Positions 1 through 9,399 of a DNA stretch of 64,000 bases are shown here, one piece after another (positions within the stretch are counted from its first letter, which is position 1; the number at the start of each line of letters is the position of its first letter). This DNA comes from Erythrocercus mccallii (lineage: Eukaryota; Chordata; Aves; Passeriformes; Dicruridae): the NCBI GenBank assembly GCA_013397435.1, contig VZRG01001974.1, positions 1 to 64,000 on the forward strand, written 5' to 3'. A model generated the notes under the pieces. That model made no database searches. It saw only the letters and a list, made by a program, of their open reading frames with translations, and had not been told where the DNA came from. The translations under genes and the position numbers were made by a program.

Positions 1-1009
1 CATCACCAGTTGGACTTCTCAATATTGCTTAATCACCCCATCAAACCAATGCTTCTGACCTTAACAGCACAGGAAAAAATTACAAGAACTGTAATGACAT
101 GGTAGCTGAAAGCTTCCTGTCCTGGAGAACTTAATCCTTAGCTATTAGGATGTAGATAATAAGCCTACTCTTCTGATTCAAATTATTTGTTATTGAATAA
201 GCAAGCTGGAGACTTTTTTGGTAATGGAGTATCAAACCACGATCAGGAAAAGAACAGTTTGTTCCCATAGCAGACAAGCACATTTTTGCAGGTGCAATTA
301 TATTTTATTATCATTAAACATTTTTAAATTTTTGTTGTTTTTTTAAATCAAAACACAGTCAAAGTTGAATTGCTATGAAAAAATTACAGATAGATATTAA
401 TTTTCATCTGATTTATAAAGATACCACTTTACTTCAGAACAGCATAATTTTCTTTCTGAGATTAATATTAACTTTCTTAAGCAATTGCTTACATATGAAA
501 AAATCTGAGTCCCAACAGTAATCTATTATGTAAAGAAAGAGGTTAAGAAAATTCAGAAGCAAATACAGTATAATTCCTCAGAAGTGAAGATGCATGCTAA
601 GCAATTCAAGTGTTCTGTTCTCTCATTTCTGTCATTTTTTCTGATTTCAAATTGTTACTAAAACCCTATTACAAATCAGTATAGTTTTCCATGTCCAGAT
701 CACCCATAGTATAACTCTAATACATTCACCCAGGTATGTACCTTAATACCTGAATATCCCGTCACCTCCACAAAGGGCAGGTCCTCTCCTGCAATCTGGC
801 TCAGCTGACTTTAGCAGGAGTCAGGTGCTTTTCAGGGTTTGCCAGCAGAGAACTCACTGTAAGTCCTGAAGAAAGCACCTTTCCTCATTAAGTTTACTGA
901 TTTCAACTGTGTGTAACTGCTGTTAGTCAGCTGTAGGAATAGGATATAAGGGAGAAGCATTAACTAAATCTAAAACTGTCATTGTAAGATATCCAGTCTC
1001 TACTTATAG
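1..1009 (-). other. RIDA: RIDA 3' UTR and downstream flank
   Basis: This stretch lies downstream of the RIDA stop codon. It is AT-rich and has no convincing exon on either strand. The first AATAAA hexamer read on the minus strand is at 304-309, so the 3' UTR would be about 700 nt if that signal is used. Transcript ends cannot be seen from sequence, so this boundary is inference. Confidence 0.55.
304..309 (-). terminator. RIDA: Candidate poly(A) signal of RIDA (AATAAA, minus strand)
   Basis: TTTATT on the plus strand reads AATAAA on the minus strand, about 700 nt past the RIDA stop codon. It is the only canonical hexamer I found between the stop and the window edge. Use is not proven. Confidence 0.4.
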
Positions 1010-1072
1010 TCATGCTGAAGCATCTTGGAGAGGTCCCTTAATGGCAATAGCTTCAATCTCAACTCTGGCCCC
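1010..1072 (-). CDS. RIDA: RIDA coding exon 6 (terminal)
   Basis: 63 nt encoding GARVEIEAIAIKGPLQDASA and a TGA stop. Acceptor TTTGTCACAG. The E-I-E-A segment is the conserved closing strand of the fold. Confidence 0.96.
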   Translation of the reverse strand, partial: GARVEIEAIAIKGPLQDASA

Positions 1073-4000
1073 CTGTGACAAAACAATGAAGTAACATATT
1101 AGGAATTTAATCTATCTATTTTATAAAGCAATTGGATGAACAACACAACTTTGTACAAACAGAGTGACACTTGAGAGAGATTATATTTCTGACAGTTGTC
1201 TTACTGATTTAGCAATGTTCAGTAATATTGTAAATTCAATTTATGCTTACTCAAGTATCATAAGCCCTTATTTCTCACGTTTTATCTATCTTCTGCAATA
1301 AAGAAATATGCATCTCATATTCAGATCTCTGATAATGTGTGTGAATAACAATAGTATACTTAGAAACTAATTAAGAGTCTTCTTTAAAATGCAGTCAATG
1401 CTATTTCAGAATAAGAAAAGCTGTCAGAATGCTTCAGTAGTAAGATATTCTAGAAAATTTTGGGGGTTTTTGTAGACAGAAAAGTGACACTTACTCTGGG
1501 CAAAGCAGCAACTTGATAGGCTGCTCTGGCTGGAAAGTTTGCCGTGAAAACTGTAATTTAAACAGAAACATCCAGCAATCACTAAACTTGGCTAGATAAA
1601 ACACAGTTCAAAGTAATCTGTATAAAATGCAATCACTGGAACAGTTTCAGGTGCAAGGCTACAAGACTTCTATGCCAGCTATCATTTCCCCCTTGTTGTT
1701 TTGTTTTGGTGACTGACTGCTCTCAATCTCAGCAAGCCACCACTCATCCCCAAGCAGTCAGCTGCAGTTGTGACCTAGTGGCCAGTGATAACTTGCATTC
1801 TGCTGACATGCAGGGCCTCAACTCCATCTTGGCTGAAAAAGGAAGGTTAAATCAGAATAGTGATCATCCAGTTTCAAACACCAGGGAGTGGGAGATGGCT
1901 CTTTCACAGAAAGAGCAGGAGAGAGAAACAGGCCACTGCCAAAAGAGTCATGAGCAAAGATCCCAGATTCACATGAAGTCACCAGGAGTCCAACCTTACT
2001 CATATCAAAGGAAAACAGAGGGAAAATAGGCTCTTGATTTATTCCTCTGTGCCCATTTAGACCTGACAATCAGAGACTGGGGGTAAGGCATAGGGAGGGG
2101 TACTGGTAAAGATATAAGAGCTCCATTTATTGAATAGTTTAGGTTAGAAGGAACCTTTAAAGATCACATAGTCCATTTCACCACCATGCCACAGCCAAGA
2201 AAATCTTTCACTATATCAGGTTGCTCAAGTCCCATCCAACCTGACTGAACACTTCCAAGAAATAAGAACTGAAATTTTTACTAGTGGAGTTATCACAAAA
2301 CTGTAAATAATGGCAATTTTGGGGTCCTGGATCAAGATAATAACTCACAATCAAAGAACAGCAGCAACTGTTTTCTCCTCAGTTGGAGGCAACAAGTAAC
2401 TAAGCATGCCGCTGTGGTGTGGTTTTACCCGGCTTAAGCACACACACCCCCCAGTAGATTTTGACAAGTAGGAGACTGTGTTACTTGCTCACCAATGAGA
2501 CTTCAATCAAGACTAGATTTTGCTATCTAATTAAAAGCCAAAGCTATATTATGGTGCTTAAGGCATCAATATAAATAAGGAGCTCATGCAAATTGTCCCA
2601 AATTATTCTGCACAATATGGCTCATTGGAATCACCTATTTCAGTCTACACTTCTGTTGACCAAGCATTGTTCTCTTTTTTCTTCAAGGGGAGCAGCATGG
2701 CTCATCCTTGTATAAAGGATGAACCCTGTCCCATAACAATGGCCCTCAAATTGTTCAAAGATACAGATTTTTAAAGAAATGGAGATATAAAATCTGAAAT
2801 TCAGCATTTGAAGGCTGCATACAGTAGAATTATAGCCAAGACAGCAGAGCATCAAGCAAGATAAAGAAGATCAATCTGTAGGGATAGCAGGAGATGATCT
2901 TCACAGGACAGTGAGTTAGTTAGTGGGATGGTAGAACACAAATCCACAGGATATTAGGCTCTGCTTGATCTGATACTTGAAAATGATTTTTTTAAAAATT
3001 TCTACAGGAATTTCAAAGAATATGGAACTACATCATCTGAGTCATTAAAACATTTTGACTACCATGAACGTAATTTGTTCCACAAGCCATAATGGTAAAA
3101 CACAAGCAAAATATCTACTTACATTGTTTGTAAACATCATTAATATCATTGTAGTCCTTCATGTCTGCCATCAAAACTGTAGTCTTCACAACTAGAAATC
3201 ATTAAGTGCAGTTATTTTAGACCTCTGACTTGCATACAAAAATTGAAAAACTTTAGTGCATTTCTTACTTTTATTTCGTACATTTCTCTCAAACATTCTA
3301 AACATTTTGAAAAGTTTTGCCGATATTGACCATTAGAGCTACAACCTAGGGAACTACCTATAAAATCAGAGCACTAAGTATGTAATAAAACTTTAAGGAA
3401 TTAAGCCATTCCTGACCAGCTCTGAAAGGGCCAAATTCTTCCAAGAGGCACTAAACTGATAAGCAGATCAATCAAAACAGCTGTTGTAAGCCAGCTGCTG
3501 ACAATAAATTATATCATATATAATATCTGCTGCCAGGAAAAGAAAGTTCATAGGAAGGTCCGAAAATATAGTCTGTGCTAGAATTTTTTCCCCAGGACTG
3601 CCTAATCCAGCATTAATCCTGGGAATCCTGGTATGGTTCCACTAGTAGAGTCCTCCACCCAAAAAGTATTAGTGTCTAGAATATTAATATCACAGATACA
3701 AACCTGCTTTTACCTGAAGCAAAGCCTAAGATGCTTAAAATATCTGTAGTCACTGCAACATTGTCTGTACCTGAGCTTCCCCAGCTGGAAGTAAAATATT
3801 AGTACCATTGCCAGAAATTTTTAGTGAAAGGCAGTGTTCCATTGATAGTCATTGCAAAGACTTGCATGTAGATTTATTTCTTTTATTTTTTAACCTAAAT
3901 TCACAATTTCTTTTGTTTCTTCCAGCTATTGGTAACCATTGAATGTTCAGCAAATAGTTTGGTGTTTTTTGGTTTTTTTCAAAAGTCACTTGATTTTTTA

Positions 4001-7000
4001 TATTTTAATTCAGGTAAAAACAACCGTTTGCCACAGTCACAGCAGCACTTACCATTGCCATAGTCACAGCCTGCAGCTTTCAGGATTTCTCCCATGTTTT
4101 TTAGAGCCTTAAGAAAAATGAAACAAAATCTTTTAGCTATCAGCTAGGTTATATTTGTGTAAGTATGTAAATGTGATTTGGCTGAATCCATGTTTTACTG
4201 TAAGTTCAACCAGCAAAACCTCAACTGTCAAAAAAAGACTGACCTAAATAAAAATTAATAAAAGGGACCATCTAATAAATATTAAATCATCCAGTCATTA
4301 GATGTAAATGCATTATGCAGCTCCATCTCATCCTATTACCTCACTTCACCTCTTTGCTGCTGGGGGAGTAAAACTCAAGCCAGGGTTTTTATTGGGGCGT
4401 GAACCTTTGCTTCAAACATTGATTCTTTCTTACCTTCCTATTTCTACCCTGGCCTCCAAGTTTTCCAAGTTGTTGAAAAAAAAGACAGCATTAATTAAGA
4501 TGGAATGACTTGCTCCTGCTTTTCCCTCATCTGGAGGATGTGTCATGCTTTCCAGTCTCCTCAATTTCTCACAATTCCATGTTTTAGTAGACACATGCCA
4601 ACTCCATCACAAGTTCATTGCTGGAAGCCTTCTTACCTGCTTGGCTTCCTCCTTTGCCCCTCCAGAGACAAGCTGCCCAGTGGAAGGTTCCAGCCCTATC
4701 TGCCCTGCAATGTACATTGTCCGGTCCACCAGCACGCCTTGGCTGAAAACACAAGTAACATTTTAAGCCTAATGTTTCCCCATGAAAACATTTCAAATTT
4801 CAAATCTGAAAGCGCATTTCAAATTTTCTACAGTACTTTACAATGTATCAGAAAGAAGACTAAGGTTATGCACATGCAAGTCTGCACATGCAGTCATACA
4901 TCAATCTGCTTATGCTTTTGAAGAGCTGGGATTACATCATCTATGGAAGTGCATAGCTCTGCCCTTGAGGAGATAAATCCTGCTTCTTGCAAAGGCACAA
5001 GGTTTGAATGCAGCAACACCACACTAAACTGAGCTACAGGTTCCACACAGCAGATAGTACAGAGGAAGGTGAAGTAAATAAAAACATTTTTTGCACATGC
5101 CCAGATAAATATTCCATCCCAGTTTGAGAAGCAGACAATACCTTTCAACTACATCTCAGCTGCAGAGCAATGAAGGAAAAAAAAAGAAAATTCAAAAGAG
5201 ATTTAAGACTTTTCTTCTTAAACAAGCACTATGATAATGAGTTACAGCTGTGAGGTGACACCCTGCACCCTGGTTCTCTGGCAGTATTCCTCCAGAGTAA
5301 TGAATTTGGCCAGTCAGCAAAACACCTTGATCACTCCGTCCCCAGAATAATCACTCTCCTCTTACCAAATAACCCGAGTGACTTCTTGGCTGGGTTAATT
5401 CAGAAGAATGCAAAATTCAAGCTATTTATAAGCAAAACATTTATATAAAAATGTCAAGTGTGCTTTTGCTGAAGTTCAGTTGGCAATTATTAATGTCTCT
5501 ACTACAAAGAGGTTTAAACTTGAGAACAAAGACTTAAACTACCTAACAAACTATGCAAGAGACACAATTTAATTCTCTTCAACCAATAATTAAGAAAATT
5601 TTGCAAAGAATTTATAGAAAGATTCTTTTGGAAGTGTTTATGGCACGTCAACACTGTTTTTCATCTCTCTTCTCATTCCACAAGAAAATGCATTGTTTTG
5701 GCACTCAACAACTCTCTCAAGCTACACAAACTAGACTTAGGTACCTCCCTGAAGTATCTGAAATAAGAGATTTGCTTCTCTTTAATGTCAATGGAAAATG
5801 AGGGACACATTCAGAGAAGATTTTTAGTACATCTCTCAGTTTTGATTCACTCAGTTGGATTGTCTTAATCCATTCACTTCACAGGGGTCCAGCCTAATCT
5901 AGGGACTCAGTCAAATGATCAGGGTTAGGCAGTTTGAACAATGCCATCATTCCCATCTTTCCTTTTACACCTGTCCTATATTCTCCTGTAATTTCATAAG
6001 GGGAAAAATAGCCAGTAGGTTGTCAGATATGGTAAACTATCTTACATAGGGATTATTTTTTCTGTCATCAACTAACAAAACTAGAATAAATCACAAAACG
6101 ACACCATTCAAAGAGAAACCAGTGAATAGTTTTCTAGCTGACACAGTCTTGTTGATAGAAATATGTGCATGTACACACAGGCTTCCTTAATTTTCTTTCC
6201 TACTACTCCTTCTGGAGCAGGAGGCCCTCAGAGCACAAACTTGTTTCTGTTTGAAGCACAGAGAACTGTGCAACAAGAAGGTATGGGCTCTCCAGTGAAA
6301 GAGATTGTCTTGTACTGCTTATCAAAAAGCAAATGAGAGTGAAATGTTTATCTCAACAGAGACTTTCAGAGAGTCCTAAATCATGAATAACTTGGGACAG
6401 ACCAAGCTGAAGCCTTCTGATACCACTGCCAGATCAGTATTATTGGGTCCCCTGCTCTGCTCAACTTCAGCTCTTGGTGTGCTCACCAATGGAATCCTCC
6501 ATTCACTGAGACTAGGAACAATTTATCAGCCAAGGACTACACTTCTGCTGCACTCAAATGCACGAGTGAAGCTAAGGGAAACTTCAACTCCACAAACCCC
6601 AATCATTCTTTAACTGCAGATGAACCTGGTAACTAGGGCCAATTGTAGCTACTTATTAATCAGCAGGGATGATGAATGTGAATGTGTGTCTAAAGTCATT
6701 CAAGTTTCAGCGTATCTAAATGCATAACTGGCCAGACCTTAAAACAACATTGTCTGTCAGGGAGATGGTGCTAGGAACCATCCTCTTTGTTAATCAGATC
6801 TTCTTTACACAAATGACTGTGGATTAATAAAAGAGCAGTATCTCTGTAGTGTCTTTTAAAATGTTAATACCATTAATATATAGACTCATATACAGAAATG
6901 TGTGTTTTTATATATCTACCTACCTATCTCAAGGTACTGGCAAATAGATACAGTAAAAAGAGCTCACCAGAAAGCATACTGAAGGGCTGTAGCAGAAGCA

Positions 7001-8974
7001 GGAATGCAGCCCATACATCCCAATTCTTCATTCCACATTAAGCCCTCATTCCTGTGTAATCAAGCTCAGACTTCACAGCAGAGATGTGGAAGTTATTTCT
7101 TGTGCAACTTCTGCTCTCTGGACTTTGACAAGTTTACTAAAATCTGATAAACTAAGTTAGTGATAAACTTATTGATGTTAGACCCATCATACATTTAACA
7201 GGCTGCATAATAAGCAGTACTTCATAAAAAACTACCAATAGGCATACTATTTTGGAGTGGAAAGCTATATTGAAGGCTAGGACAGTGGGGGGTGTGTGCA
7301 GACAAAGAATCGTTGCCTTCCTGTGTCTTTGATGTTCTCCTGATGCCAAGCAATGCCAGGTCCCTGGCTGCAATCCACCAACATTTTACTGTTTACAGAA
7401 GTTAACCTTCATGTCATGTCTCTGCTTCTACAATTTGTATTTTTCCATCTTTATAATGCCTATAAGAAACACACAGTTTGAACTTTAGAAAACTCAGGAC
7501 ACAAAGCAATGGAGACAAAAATGCACCTGGAAGGCAATATGCTATTGTAAACATAAAGCCTGAATACAGAATTAAAAATTCTTAGAAAACATCCTGGTAA
7601 AAACCCTTCAGTACTTTAGCTATAAGAATCTACTATACTGACTGAACATTTTTTCATACCCAAATTGCAAAGAGAAACCTTTCTCCAATTAAAACTGGGA
7701 TTTTTCTTTAGTTAAATTATATGCAGAACTGCTACAACCACATACTTGTGAGAATGTTGAACATCTTATATATTTTTACAGCAGTTGAGTTTTTAGACTG
7801 AAAAACATTTATAACTATTCAAAATAAGAATTTTCAATTGCCAGGCATTGATTAACCAAGCTCACCCTGGATTGGACTCAGCCTTCGCTCTCCTGCATAG
7901 TCAGCATCTCCAGCTTCCCTACACAATATGCTTGTCTCTAGCTAAGCACCTTTTTCTGGAGAATGGTAATTCCTTTTTTTTTCCCCATTCACTGCTTACC
8001 ACTAATTCCAGAATTACTCTCCCAAACTAACTTTTTGAAGTATACCCCTCCCCTTACCAGGCTGCAGTTTGCCGTGGCATCACAGCCCCACTCGTGCTTT
8101 GGGACTCCAGGTCCCTGGGGGTGAGGGTATTAGGACTGGCCCCTGCTCAGGGGTCCTGCTCTCACCTCAGCCCCAGGCCTGCCTGACAGACCCCCAGGGA
8201 TCTACCAAGACCCCTCTAGCAAAATCTGCTCCTGCATCTCCCGAGAGACGTCCCACTCCCAAAATGACAGAATTGTTAGGGTTGGAAGGGTCCCCTGGAG
8301 ATCATTCAGGCCAACTCCCCTGCCAAGGCAGGGTCACCTGGAGCAGGTTACACAGGAACGCGTGCAGCTGGGTTTGGAATGTCTCCAGAGGGACACTCTA
8401 CAACCTCCTCGGACAGCCTGTTCCAATGCTCTGCCACTCTCAATATAAATAAGTTCTTCATGTTGAGCTGAAACTTCTTGTGTTCTGGTTTATGGCTACT
8501 GCTTCTTGTCCTGTCACTGGGCACCACTGAAAAGTCTGGCACAATCCTCTCGGCACCTGCCTTTGAGGTATTTATAGGTGTTGATGAGTTGCCCTCTCAG
8601 TCTTCTCTAAACAGGCCCAGCTTCCCCAGTCTCTCATAAAAGATGCTCCAAACCCCTCATCATCTTTGTGCCCCTCTGCTGACCCTCTCCAGTAGCTCCT
8701 TGTCTTTCTTGTACTGAGGAGCCCAGAACTGGACACAGTACTCTCGATGTGGCCTCTCTAGGGCGGAGTGGAGGGACAGGATTACCTCCCTCAACCTCCT
8801 GGCCACTTTTCCCGATGCTCCCCAGGAAAGCAGTGGCTGAAAGGGCGCTGCCGGCTCATCGTCAACTTGTTTTCCACAAAAACTCTCAGATCTTTCTTAG
8901 CTAAGGCATTACCTGTAGGGACCCAGTGCAGGGGCCTTAGTAGTGCTGATTATTTTCTTGACGAGCGAGGCCAT
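1010..8974 (-). CDS. RIDA: RIDA, 2-iminobutanoate/2-iminopropanoate deaminase (six coding exons)
   Basis: Complete spliced gene: join of 8913-8974, 4637-4742, 4053-4107, 3123-3191, 1495-1550 and 1010-1072 on the complement. That is 411 nt, giving 136 residues plus stop; human RIDA has 137. The YjgF/YER057c/UK114 family hydrolyses reactive enamine/imine intermediates made by PLP enzymes, releasing ammonia and a keto acid, as a trimer in cytosol, mitochondria and peroxisomes. Family marks seen here: GPYSQ near residue 18, the YIAGQIG strand (about 31-37), AARxA-type segment FPARAAYQVA with the substrate-carboxylate arginine at residue 106, and RVEIEAIAI near the end. All introns obey GT-AG and phases are consistent across every junction. 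Start chosen by family similarity, because the frame stays open upstream; the ATG has purine at -3 and G at +4. Transcribed divergently from POP1. One residue shorter than human near residue 16. Confidence 0.96.
1495..1550 (-). CDS. RIDA: RIDA coding exon 5
   Basis: 56 nt encoding FFTANFPARAAYQVAALPR. Acceptor AATTACAG, donor AGA|GTAAGT. It carries Arg106, equivalent to the substrate-binding arginine of the family. Phe98 stands where the human protein has Tyr. Confidence 0.95.
2132..2260 (-). mobile_element. CR1 LINE 3'-end fragment (antisense to plus strand)
   Basis: The plus strand shows a worn form of the CR1 tail read in reverse: GTTAGAAGGAACCTTTAAAG, then GGTTGCTCAAGTCCCATCC and CAACCTG..GAACACTTCCAAG. 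It lies in RIDA intron 4 on the same strand as the gene. It is more diverged than the copy at 36.0 kb. CR1 identity rests on recalled avian consensus. Confidence 0.8.
3123..3191 (-). CDS. RIDA: RIDA coding exon 4
   Basis: 69 nt encoding VVKTTVLMADMKDYNDIN then DVYKQ. Acceptor TTTCTAG, donor CAAT|GTAAGT. It corresponds to the V-K-T-T-V-L-L-A-D-I-N-D strand and loop of mammalian RIDA. Confidence 0.96.
4053..4107 (-). CDS. RIDA: RIDA coding exon 3
   Basis: 55 nt encoding ALKNMGEILKAAGCDYGN plus one base. Acceptor CTTAAG, donor ATG|GTAAGT. The N-M-G-E-I-L-K-A-A-G helix is characteristic of RIDA. Confidence 0.96.
4637..4742 (-). CDS. RIDA: RIDA coding exon 2
   Basis: 106 nt, 35 codons after the split serine, starting QGVLVDRTMYIAGQIG and ending EEAKQ. 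Acceptor TTTTCAG, donor CAG|GTAAG. It matches the YjgF core strand and glycine-rich turn of the family. Confidence 0.96.
4743..8912 (-). other. RIDA: RIDA intron 1
   Basis: This 4.2-kb intron has an AT-rich body from about 4.75 to 7.8 kb with no recognisable exon, RNA gene or repeat. A GC-rich stretch from about 8040 to 8260 is unidentified. A CR1 fragment fills the end next to exon 1. Confidence 0.8.
8262..8900 (-). mobile_element. CR1 LINE fragment, about 640 bp, abutting RIDA exon 1
   Basis: The plus strand reads the CR1 3' region in reverse. It starts GTTAGGGTTGGAAGGGTCCC, then passes GCTTCTTGTCCTGTCACTGG, CCCAGAACTGGACACAGTAC and GTCAACTTGTTTTCCAC. These are familiar blocks of the avian CR1 ORF2 end and 3' UTR. 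The fragment is 5'-truncated, as most CR1 copies are. Its upper boundary is uncertain by about 10 bp (8890-8910) and lies at or just inside the RIDA exon-1 donor at 8911-8912. Confidence 0.9.
8913..8974 (-). CDS. RIDA: RIDA coding exon 1
   Basis: Encodes MASLVKKIISTTKAPALGPY plus two bases of a serine codon. The donor reads AG|GTAATG, with T rather than the usual G at intron position +5. A CR1 element begins at most about 15 bp inside the intron. Confidence 0.95.
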
Positions 8975-9085
8975 GCCTGGAGCCGGTGCTGAAGCTGCAG
9001 TAACTGCGGGGCCTTCCCTCCTGCCCTCCCTCCCCTTAAAGTCCAGACAGCGCACACCCCACCCACCACCGCCCGCGGGGGCTTC

Positions 9086-9098
9086 TGGGAAATGTAGT
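9086..9098 (-). promoter_or_regulatory. ZNF143/THAP11-type site (SBS)
   Basis: The minus strand reads ACTACATTTCCCA, followed by GAAGC. This agrees with the ACTACAnnTCCCA core known for the ZNF143 (Staf)/THAP11 promoter element, which is common in divergent housekeeping promoters. Confidence 0.75.
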
Positions 9099-9122
9099 CC
9101 TTCAGGGCTGGGTCGCGGGCGT

Positions 9123-9132
9123 GCGCATGCGC
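9123..9132. promoter_or_regulatory. NRF1 palindrome GCGCATGCGC
   Basis: A perfect GCGCATGCGC core lies between the two start codons. NRF1 drives many nuclear genes for mitochondrial and RNA-processing functions. Binding itself is inferred. Confidence 0.75.
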
Positions 9133-9152
9133 CTTGCTGGGACGTAGGTATC

Positions 9153-9158
9153 CACGTG
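9153..9158. promoter_or_regulatory. E-box CACGTG
   Basis: A canonical CACGTG palindrome sits about 120 bp upstream of the POP1 ATG. It could bind USF or MYC/MAX family factors. A six-base motif alone is weak evidence. Confidence 0.45.
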
Positions 9159-9278
9159 TGCCGGTGGAGGCCGCGGTGGGTGTCCGGTTGGGGTTGGTGC
9201 CGGGGGCTGTGGCTGCACCGACCGCCAACCCTTCCCCATCTCTGCTCGCTGCGGAGAGGCTCTGCAACCCCGCCGGAG

Positions 9279-9399
9279 ATGTCTGGGGCGCGGGAGAAGA
9301 AGCGAGCCAAGAAGATGAGGAACCAGCCGGCCAGCGTCACGCTGCCCGCAGAGCCGGGGCCCTTCGCCGGCGGCGGGAGCAGAGCCTGCCCGTCCCCAG
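9279..9399 (+). CDS. POP1: POP1 coding exon 1
   Basis: Starts MSGAREKKRAKKMRNQP, matching the mammalian N-terminus, and ends in CCCCAG|GTACGG. The ATG has G at -3. The exon is GC-rich and lies inside the CpG island. Confidence 0.93.

Larger units (their letters stand above)
8975..9278. promoter_or_regulatory. Divergent RIDA/POP1 promoter (CpG-rich)
   Basis: Only 304 bp separate the RIDA start codon (minus) from the POP1 start codon (plus). The interval is GC- and CpG-rich and no TATA box is evident. It contains a ZNF143/THAP11-type site, an NRF1 palindrome and an E-box, described separately. This is the usual make-up of a housekeeping divergent promoter. CpG density continues to about 9500, into POP1 exon 1 and intron 1. 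Transcription starts are not visible from sequence. Confidence 0.8.
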
